Shown: piece after piece, positions 58,324 through 64,000 of the stretch
Layout: each line of letters opens with the position of its first letter
Numbering within the stretch: the stretch's first letter is position 1
Source: a virus
DNA length: 64,000 nt
Direction: 5' to 3' (one strand)
Virus record (IMG/VR): IMGVR_UViG_3300045747_000158
Coordinates: 1 to 64,000 of that record
Made by a program: the position numbers and the translations under genes
Notes under the pieces: generated by a model
Databases searched by the model: none
Seen by the model: only the letters and a program-made list of their open reading frames with translations
What the model was told of the DNA's origin: nothing

Positions 58324-58931
58324 ATCTCACCTCTACTACATTTATAACCTTTATGCATCTTATAGAGCCCATTTGCTACTCGTAACATAGTACTATTATC
58401 TAAGTTATTGTCTTTGCAGTATTTGTTTAAACCACCAAATAATTCTATAACCTCTCCGGTTGGTGTAGTAACTATAAACAATTTAGATCCATTTTGGAAT
58501 CTATTTATAAATGAATCACGCATTTTTTGTTTTGTCTCTTCAGAGTGCTTACTACCATACCTATGATTTAGTTCTTTTGGCAATCCTTTTTGCTTACAAT
58601 TATTGGATATTTTTAATCTAGTTTCTATTGAGGGCTTTGAATTCTTTCCACCTGTTTGAAGATTATACCCATTAGGTGCTAAAGTATTATATTCCTTAAT
58701 AAAGTACTCTTCTAGATTATTTGCCTCATCTGTTGTTAGATTATCCTTTAATATTTCGTGCTTAAAAGAGTCCCACCCGTACTTATTTATAGCGTTATGG
58801 AATGCAAAAAGCTTCTTACGATTTGGGTTCTTATGCTGAGTACACCTTCTATTGTAATTATTAGTTTGCCCAATATACTTCTTACCTGAAGGTGATGTGT
58901 GGCAATAAATAAGATACTCTTTATCTTGCAT
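58314..58931 (-). CDS. GIY-YIG homing-type endonuclease
   Basis: 205 residues. GIY-YIG core: YLIYCHTSPSGKKYIGQTNN (residues 6-25), then RRCTQHKNPNRKKLF, Glu-containing FKHEILKDN and NLEEYFIKEYNT. C-terminal basic region with NUMOD-like repeats (SEETKQKMRDSFINRF; EVIELFGGLNKYCKDNN) contacts DNA. It is fused by overlap to terL. Such nucleases spread by cutting lacking neighbours. It looks intact. Confidence 0.9.
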   Translation of the reverse strand: MQDKEYLIYCHTSPSGKKYIGQTNNYNRRCTQHKNPNRKKLFAFHNAINKYGWDSFKHEILKDNLTTDEANNLEEYFIKEYNTLAPNGYNLQTGGKNSKPSIETRLKISNNCKQKGLPKELNHRYGSKHSEETKQKMRDSFINRFQNGSKLFIVTTPTGEVIELFGGLNKYCKDNNLDNSTMLRVANGLYKMHKGYKCSRGEIWV

Positions 58932-58939
58932 TTTATTCC

Positions 58940-59098
58940 TTAGTCAATATACTCTGAACTTAAAAGATGACCCCTAAACTCAGATATGTCACATTCATAT
59001 ATCTTATACCCTTTAAACATCATTTCTAATTTATGTTTATTGAAGGAGCCTTTAGTATAAAGTTTACCTCTATTTGCTATGATATAATATACTTTCAT
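58940..59098 (-). CDS. Small unknown protein
   Basis: 52 residues, beginning MKVYYIIANRGKLYTKGSFN; Tyr/Lys-rich. ATG at 59096-59098 is five bases after the holin-like stop; ribosome site weak. Unknown. Confidence 0.45.
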   Translation of the reverse strand: MKVYYIIANRGKLYTKGSFNKHKLEMMFKGYKIYECDISEFRGHLLSSEYID

Positions 59099-59103
59099 TT
59101 AGA

Positions 59104-59316
59104 TTACTCTACAGCATTCTTGGCTTTACCTACATTACCACCTACAATATTTATGTACTTATGAATAATAGAGTATACACCCTCTCCCTCAGGTACTGGT
59201 AATACTGCTGATAGCCAAGCGGCTCCACCAGATACTGAGAGCATCAAAGCCCCTAGAGAAGTCATAAGAACCTGGAGATTATTGGTTATGCTAATTACTT
59301 GATCTATGATTTCCAT
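59104..59316 (-). CDS. Holin-like small membrane protein
   Basis: 70 residues with one long hydrophobic helix (VLMTSLGALMLSVSGGAAWL, residues 17-42 overall), then a polar C-terminus (GGNVGKAKNAVE). Overlaps the next upstream gene by one base. Size, membrane helix and place beside another membrane protein suit a holin or phage membrane partner. No motif proves it; the endolysin is on the other strand at 26274. Confidence 0.5.
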   Translation of the reverse strand: MEIIDQVISITNNLQVLMTSLGALMLSVSGGAAWLSAVLPVPEGEGVYSIIHKYINIVGGNVGKAKNAVE

Positions 59317-59702
59317 TAGGGATTCCTATTATGTTGTTCAAACTGTTGAATATCAGAGGCTGTCTCATGGATTTGAGAGGTAATGAAGGTATGATAACCC
59401 CAGAGTCCTGCCAAGGAGGTGGTTGCAAATGCAGCACCTAACAACACTGTTTTGATGGCAATGTTTATTGAGGTAGTTAGCTTGGCTAAAGTAATATTTA
59501 GCTCATTCAATCCATCAACTAAAGTAACTATCTTTTTGGTTGTATCTATTTGAAATGCTTCTAGATAAGCCACCCTTCTTTCCAACTCCTCGGTTAATCT
59601 GTGATATCCATCACTACGCCTATCTACTTGTCCAGAACGTCTATCTTCCTCATTCATATTCACATTATAATCCTCTAGGGGGTATAAAGATAATAGCTCC
59701 AT
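59316..59702 (-). CDS. Coiled-coil protein with C-terminal membrane helix (XhlA-like plan)
   Basis: 128 residues. Acidic/basic N-terminus (NMNEEDRRSGQVDRRSDGYH), coiled coil (ELERRVAYLEAFQIDTTKKI), then a membrane helix (IKTVLLGAAFATTSLAGLWG, about 83-102). Same plan as XhlA-type lysis accessories. Paired with the holin-like gene. Role inferred. Confidence 0.5.
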   Translation of the reverse strand: MELLSLYPLEDYNVNMNEEDRRSGQVDRRSDGYHRLTEELERRVAYLEAFQIDTTKKIVTLVDGLNELNITLAKLTTSINIAIKTVLLGAAFATTSLAGLWGYHTFITSQIHETASDIQQFEQHNRNP

Positions 59703-59819
59703 AGGGCCTTTTCCCTTTTTGTCTATTAACTATAGGTTACTATCTCCATGTATTTGTCTAGTAACCTTATACTAGTTGTTAAAGTAGGTAAGACCAGTGG
59801 TTTGGGGTTAAGTTCATTA
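59703..59819 (-). other. Gap, no gene seen
   Basis: 117 bases between the XhlA-like gene and its upstream neighbour. No ribosome-supported ORF and no strong terminator; a loose CTAGTAACCTTATACTAG palindrome lies at about 59758-59775. Confidence 0.3.
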
Positions 59820-60137
59820 TTACCAGGGTAGGCCAGTTTGAACTTGAGCACGTTGGATATATGCCTCTAACTCACCTAGGGCCTGCTCTTCATTAGTGTT
59901 TGAGGGATTGCCGTCATCATCTACCACAGTAAACATTCCTTTAATCCAGTTTACTACTCTCTCCTCATTTAACTCTTCAAAAGGGATAATATTAGATTTA
60001 GGTGGAGCAAAGGCAGTATGAAAGATAGGGGTGTTACTATTAACACCATCATCAGCTGTTATAGTATAGCAGGCGAATATAATTATTCCTTCTGCATTAC
60101 GTTGTAGTTCTTTGATGGAGTAGGTATAAGTTATCAT
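59820..60137 (-). CDS. Unknown protein near tail fibre
   Basis: 105 residues. Beta-like start (MITYTYSIKELQRNAEG), FHTAFAPPKSNIIPFEELNE in the middle, WIKGMFTVVDDDGN at the C-terminal side. Small proteins of this pattern accompany podophage tail fibres; role unknown. Overlaps the upstream membrane gene by four bases (ATGA). Confidence 0.55.
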   Translation of the reverse strand: MITYTYSIKELQRNAEGIIIFACYTITADDGVNSNTPIFHTAFAPPKSNIIPFEELNEERVVNWIKGMFTVVDDDGNPSNTNEEQALGELEAYIQRAQVQTGLPW

Positions 60138-60421
60138 AATAATAGAGATGAGATAGTGGAAAGGTAAATAGGAAGGAAGAGGTTATAGAAGAGACTGTGG
60201 AAATCCCAAGATCTTTTAGTTAAGGTAGCCCACCAAGGCATATTAGCTCTAAGACCAGAAGAGTAGTGTTCTATATATCTATATTCGGCTTGAGCATGTT
60301 CTCTACCTATAAAGAAGATAGCAGAGGCCCAGACAAATAAAAGGGGATAACCCAAGCTCCAGCCTATAGCTAACATTAACAAGGAGAGAAAGGTGTGTTC
60401 TAGTTCAAATAGTAGTTTCAT
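60134..60421 (-). CDS. Membrane protein of unknown function
   Basis: 95 residues with a hydrophobic hairpin (LSLLMLAIGWSLGYPLLFVW then ASAIFFIG) and a final helix (LFLPIYLSTISSLLL). Central charged part (GREHAQAEYRYIEHYSSGLR). A lysis or membrane-docking role is possible. Sits between the collagen-like fibre and the 59820 gene. Confidence 0.5.
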   Translation of the reverse strand: MKLLFELEHTFLSLLMLAIGWSLGYPLLFVWASAIFFIGREHAQAEYRYIEHYSSGLRANMPWWATLTKRSWDFHSLFYNLFLPIYLSTISSLLL

Positions 60422-60424
60422 TAA

Positions 60425-62812
60425 TTAAGTCCAGAAAGTAGGTCCAGATTTAGCTTTAGTTCCAAGAGAGGTTGATTGGTAGTGAATATCAATAAATAAG
60501 ATAAAAGGCTCATTAGGAGTACCACCAGTTATAGTAGGTATGGTAGTCATTGTGAAGTTTACACCTAATATACCATCTGGTTCTAATAAAGCAGTATCTA
60601 AGAGGGTGGCTGAACCACCTGCAGAGGATAATTGCACTTCTTCTAAACGATGTTGATAACGAGGGGTTGTTGCTATATTTACAGTATTGTAGGTAGAGGT
60701 AATAGTTTTTTCAGCAGAGAAGGTAGCTTGATTATGGCCTTTGGCATAGGTATATGCAAATGTAGCTACAATATTGCCAGAGATAGCAGTACCATTATGG
60801 GACCAATGATAATGAATATAGAGATCAGTACCCATTGCATAATCATGAGGTAAATGAAACTCTATATCTGCTTTGTCAGTGGCAGAAAATGCCCATCGTC
60901 TAACACTGCCCCCCATAAAGGCAGAGAGAGTAGGAGCATTAGCCTCTGCAGCATCTACATTGATATTACCAATAAGATCGCGCCAAGGATAGGTAGGAGT
61001 TATTGAGTCTACTTTAATACCAGTGGTATTAGCTTTATCTAAGATAAGGGTGTTGGCTATGGTAGTTGCACCTGCCAAATAGTTAGCAGCACTACCTGAC
61101 ATATAAAGGTTATATCGGCCCGCAGCAGCTGATAAACTACCACTAAACCCATAGTTATTGGTAGCGCCTACCATTGAAGATATGGCAGCAAAACCATACT
61201 GAGAAGTAACAGTAGCAGATGCCCCAAATGTACCTTGACCTGCTGCATAATTATATAAAACAGGTAATGTAAAAACTGCATCTTCAACAACATGAGCTGT
61301 ACGAAATAAATAGGTTTGGGCAGTTACATCAGATCTTATAGTAGGGCTAATATACATCCCATAGGCTGTAGTAGCACCTGTTACACTCCCACTTAATAGA
61401 AGTCTTTGTGAAACTGCTGAGCTTACTCCTATACCAACATTACCTGTTGAACCAATCTCAAATCGTTGTGCAGAGTTAGTAGAGAGATTTAAGGTATTGG
61501 TTGTACGAGAGTACATCCCATTAGTAGGGATAGTGGCTGAATTAGGGATAAAAGAGTCAGCAGTTACTGGTCCAGTAAAAGTAGGAGACTCAAGGAAGGC
61601 AAGAGTTTTCCTAGCTGCTCCTGTAGTGGTAGTTGCATAAAAAGCATCCGTCAAAAACTCTATGGCTCCTGCTTCTGGAGTGGTTAGAAGAGGGCCTGAA
61701 GTAAGTTTTAGTGGAGCTGTGTTAGCTGTTGCGCTACCCGCTTTTAGGTGCAAGAAAGAGGTAGGTGTAGAAACTCCAATACCTATTTTACCACTAGCCT
61801 TTATAACCATTTTTTCTGTGCGAGCTCCTCCAGTAGTTTCAGAGGTTACAAATGAAATTCGTTGGGGGACGACACCGGCTGAAGGAGTTCCATCCACTCT
61901 AAAATCAATAGCAGCAGTACCTTGAGTAGCTACTCCATCATATGCAGCAGATAAGAAACTTAAAACTTGATCACTATCCGCGACTATTGTAGGGGCAGCT
62001 AACGTACCTCTAGCCTTAACCCCTTTAAATACAGGACGTGCAGTTGCAGAAGAGTTTGCAGCGATAATAGAAAGTCCAGGAGCACCTGTTTGAGTGCTGA
62101 TCACCTCATAATCTGTGGTAATTAACGTGGCTGCAGGTATATTACCATCTGATATGTGGAGAGGGGAAACTGGGGTGTTTAGAACAGTCCCTATACCTAC
62201 AGTAGTAAACGCAGCAGTGGCTGGAAACGTACCCTCGGGACCTTGAATACCTTGAGGACCTGTAGCACCAGTAAATCCTCTATCACCTTGAGGTCCTATA
62301 TCACCTTGAATACCCTGAGAACCTGTAGGACCTGTGGGACCAGTAGGACCTATATCCCCTTTAACTCCTTGTATTCCCTGAACACCTTGGATACCTCTAG
62401 GCCCAGTATCTCCAGTAATGCCAGTATCACCCCTGGGCCCTATAGGTCCTTGAGGTCCTGTAGAGCCAGTAGATCCTTGAGGTCCTGTAGAGCCAGTAGC
62501 TCCTATCAATCCTTGAACACCTTGAATACCCTGAGGTCCTATATCGCCTTGAGGACCTTGAGTACCTGTATTACCTTGGACACCTTGATCTCCCTTTTCT
62601 CCTTGGATACCTTGGATACCTTGAATACCTTGGATACCTTGAGGTCCTATATCCCCTTGATCCCCTTTTGCAACTGCTGTGCCAGGTATACCTTGAGGGC
62701 CCTGTGGTCCTTGAATGCCTTGTGGTCCTTGAGTGGCTGCTGCAATAACAACAGAACTGGATGAATCAGCAATTATTGTGTAACCCTCGGCACTGACAGA
62801 AATATTAGCCAT
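60425..62812 (-). CDS. Collagen-like tail fibre
   Basis: 795 residues. N-terminal 25 residues, then about 190 residues of Gly-x-y repeats ([16 protein letters not shown] and so on; about residues 33-215), giving a triple helix. The rest is Thr/Ala/Ser-rich beta, ending in a globular domain ([40 protein letters not shown]). Likely a trimeric receptor-binding fibre. The collagen repeat itself makes the DNA look repetitive; this is explained by the protein. Confidence 0.85.
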   Translation of the reverse strand: MANISVSAEGYTIIADSSSSVVIAAATQGPQGIQGPQGPQGIPGTAVAKGDQGDIGPQGIQGIQGIQGIQGEKGDQGVQGNTGTQGPQGDIGPQGIQGVQGLIGATGSTGPQGSTGSTGPQGPIGPRGDTGITGDTGPRGIQGVQGIQGVKGDIGPTGPTGPTGSQGIQGDIGPQGDRGFTGATGPQGIQGPEGTFPATAAFTTVGIGTVLNTPVSPLHISDGNIPAATLITTDYEVISTQTGAPGLSIIAANSSATARPVFKGVKARGTLAAPTIVADSDQVLSFLSAAYDGVATQGTAAIDFRVDGTPSAGVVPQRISFVTSETTGGARTEKMVIKASGKIGIGVSTPTSFLHLKAGSATANTAPLKLTSGPLLTTPEAGAIEFLTDAFYATTTTGAARKTLAFLESPTFTGPVTADSFIPNSATIPTNGMYSRTTNTLNLSTNSAQRFEIGSTGNVGIGVSSAVSQRLLLSGSVTGATTAYGMYISPTIRSDVTAQTYLFRTAHVVEDAVFTLPVLYNYAAGQGTFGASATVTSQYGFAAISSMVGATNNYGFSGSLSAAAGRYNLYMSGSAANYLAGATTIANTLILDKANTTGIKVDSITPTYPWRDLIGNINVDAAEANAPTLSAFMGGSVRRWAFSATDKADIEFHLPHDYAMGTDLYIHYHWSHNGTAISGNIVATFAYTYAKGHNQATFSAEKTITSTYNTVNIATTPRYQHRLEEVQLSSAGGSATLLDTALLEPDGILGVNFTMTTIPTITGGTPNEPFILFIDIHYQSTSLGTKAKSGPTFWT

Positions 62813-62825
62813 TATTTTTCCTATA

Positions 62826-63230
62826 TTATTTAGTTACTTCTTCAGAGGGGAGTAATACACCTTTTACAAATGGAAGAATTTGAGTGGATGGATCTATTAG
62901 TTCTATATCAAAGAGATAGGTGGTATCTGCAGAGAGAGAAGCGGTTTGAGTATCTGTTATTAGGAGTTTGATACCATAGGCTCCTACCACCTCACTTCCA
63001 TCTGATAAGTTGGCAGTACCTGTTATAATTTCTAGGCCACCTTTAGTTTGATCATCTAGATCTAAAATGGGGGAAGAGGAGTAAGAGATTCTTACTTGCA
63101 TTCTAGCATGATACCCAGTCAAATTAATGATGGTATTAGATGGAGATAGATAGTAGAAAGTGGGTGTTAGATCTTTACCTTTATCAAACTTTATGGTGAC
63201 TGAAGGTGCTCTTAGATCAAGTGTTGGCAT
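62826..63230 (-). CDS. Small structural protein with Ig/BppU-like domain
   Basis: 134 residues. Beta sandwich pattern: [60 protein letters not shown]. Similar domains sit at the base of phage fibres and baseplates. Overlaps terS by 14 bases and precedes the fibre, so a fibre-attachment role is likely. Confidence 0.55.
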   Translation of the reverse strand: MPTLDLRAPSVTIKFDKGKDLTPTFYYLSPSNTIINLTGYHARMQVRISYSSSPILDLDDQTKGGLEIITGTANLSDGSEVVGAYGIKLLITDTQTASLSADTTYLFDIELIDPSTQILPFVKGVLLPSEEVTK

Positions 63231-63723
63231 TTGAGTAATCCTCTATAACAATATTTAGGGGTAGAGGAGTGGTGGAGTGATCCTCAATTTCTTCTATTTT
63301 CTCTTTTACTTCTAACTCTCTAGGACCATAATTAATAATTTGAATGGTATGAGATACATCCTCCTTTTTCTCTGTGAACATACCTAAATGTTTTCCAAGG
63401 ATCTGTAGGGCCTGAATACGGGCAGCATGATTCGATCCATTACCTTCTCGAGTAGCTTCTTTTAGGAGTTGAGAAAGAATTAGTTCTGGAGTGAGGGATA
63501 AGGCTTCTGCTTGCTCCTGTAACTTCAGGGAAATATGAAATTTGATATTCTCTTTTCGGGAGTAGGGGTTATCTGAGGGGTAGTGTTTTAGACCAGGATT
63601 AACTGATTGGTATGCCTTAGGATGGGAGAGAGTGTTTAGATAGACCCGTACATACAATTTTTCTAGAGCATTTAGGCGTGGGGTAGAGTAGGAAACTACT
63701 TCCCCTTCTTCTTTAGTTTCCAT
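63217..63723 (-). CDS. Terminase small subunit-like protein
   Basis: 168 residues. N-terminal basic helical part (TPRLNALEKLYVRVYL), then LSLTPELILSQLLKEATREG and HAARIQALQILGKHLGMFTE, the pattern of Terminase_2-type small subunits that recognise the packaging site. Here it is separated from terL by fibre and lysis genes, which is unusual. The acidic C-terminus may contact TerL. Confidence 0.75.
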   Translation of the reverse strand: METKEEGEVVSYSTPRLNALEKLYVRVYLNTLSHPKAYQSVNPGLKHYPSDNPYSRKENIKFHISLKLQEQAEALSLTPELILSQLLKEATREGNGSNHAARIQALQILGKHLGMFTEKKEDVSHTIQIINYGPRELEVKEKIEEIEDHSTTPLPLNIVIEDYSNANT

Positions 63724-63727
63724 AATT

Positions 63728-64000
63728 CTACAACAGTCCTGCTAATTTATTTGGTTTTAGTGCTTTGGGATAATAACTGATTCTACTAATGTTTGCTACG
63801 CCACCTGAAGATAGGAAGAGGGTGGTGGGGTTGGTAATGCCTGTAAATTCAGTTGGAGAGGATAGGGTATTTGCATTTACTAGGTAAGTGCTTCCTGATT
63901 TAGAGGAGAAGTTATAGTAAAGGGCATATTTAGATGTAGTATCTAAGGTTTGATTAAGCCCACCTAGGTTATAGGGGGCACTAAAAGCTGAACCACTAGC
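63728..64000 (-). CDS. C-terminal end of a fibre/spike protein (runs off the right end)
   Basis: The last 90 residues of a leftward gene, stop TAG at 63728-63730; the frame is open to base 64000. It ends VANISRISYYPKALKPNKL, the common finish of phage spike/LamG-type proteins (ISRISYYP-type strand). Ser/Thr/Gly-rich before that (NFSSKSGSTYLVNANTLSS). A tail spike or surface protein; its N-terminus lies outside the window. Confidence 0.65.
   Translation of the reverse strand, partial: ASGSAFSAPYNLGGLNQTLDTTSKYALYYNFSSKSGSTYLVNANTLSSPTEFTGITNPTTLFLSSGGVANISRISYYPKALKPNKLAGLL

Noticed and set aside
62240-62720. DNA tandem repeats as a CRISPR array or satellite
   Set aside because: The short repeats are the collagen-like codons of the fibre, with no spacer structure.
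62243-62764. Rightward 173-codon ORF opposite the fibre
   Set aside because: It is the antisense shadow of the Gly-x-y repeat; the repetitive Thr/Leu/Ser text follows from it.

Overview
The window reads as about 64 kb of one AT-rich, tailed double-stranded DNA phage genome. Both ends are cut inside leftward structural genes, so it is not the whole genome. The gene set is that of a podovirus-like phage: a P22-type portal, an N4-gp56-type major capsid protein, a terminase, a scaffold and several adhesins, with no sheath, no contractile-tail genes and no obvious tape measure. Replication is T7-like (TOPRIM primase-helicase, A-family polymerase, flap exonuclease, SSB). No RNA polymerase is encoded here, and the two clearest promoters are perfect sigma-70 sites, so the phage probably uses host RNA polymerase. 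The host cannot be named from the sequence; a SleB-type lysin and sigma-70 promoters fit a Gram-negative bacterium.

Layout. Positions 1-1008 hold a leftward unit (start of a Gly/Asn-rich structural protein, and a small HNH protein). Positions 1009-2695 are a 1.7 kb control region without convincing genes. From 2696 to 30196 about 75 mostly tiny genes run rightward, usually with overlapping stop and start codons: (a) 2.7-8.1 kb, small unknown and membrane proteins; (b) 8.1-15.8 kb, a peptide/amide-ligase cluster (GGCT-like, ATP-grasp, two amidoligase-superfamily ligases, class II glutamine amidotransferase, two unknown proteins) interrupted by two HNH endonucleases; (c) 15.8-24.6 kb, primase-helicase, a DNA polymerase split into separate exonuclease and polymerase genes with small genes between, SSB, 5'-3' exonuclease, more endonucleases; (d) 24.6-30.2 kb, nucleotide metabolism including a B12-dependent ribonucleotide reductase, a cell-wall hydrolase and a DNA-binding-like protein. 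A 17-bp-stem bidirectional terminator at 30370-30409 separates this from the convergent late genes.

From 64000 down to 30411 everything is leftward: fibre/spike end, terS-like gene, collagen-like fibre, membrane/lysis candidates, GIY-YIG nuclease, terL, HNH, portal, scaffold, tRNA-Gln, HNH, major capsid, decoration-like paralogues, head-tail connectors, tail proteins, a discoidin/LamG/propeller adhesin, and finally a 2420-residue polyvalent virion protein with acetyltransferase-, ADP-ribosyltransferase- and metallopeptidase-like segments. If the genome is circularised or terminally redundant, the left 1-1008 unit probably joins the same late block, making 1009-2695 the divergent early/late switch.

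The most unusual points are the amide-ligase pathway with its two unknown partners, an 11-bp motif (ACTACTATCAG) found in at least nine same-strand copies in all reading frames, and a duplicated leftward promoter-leader element (6134-6217, 30214-30347, with a partial copy at 1196-1265) that faces against the early genes.
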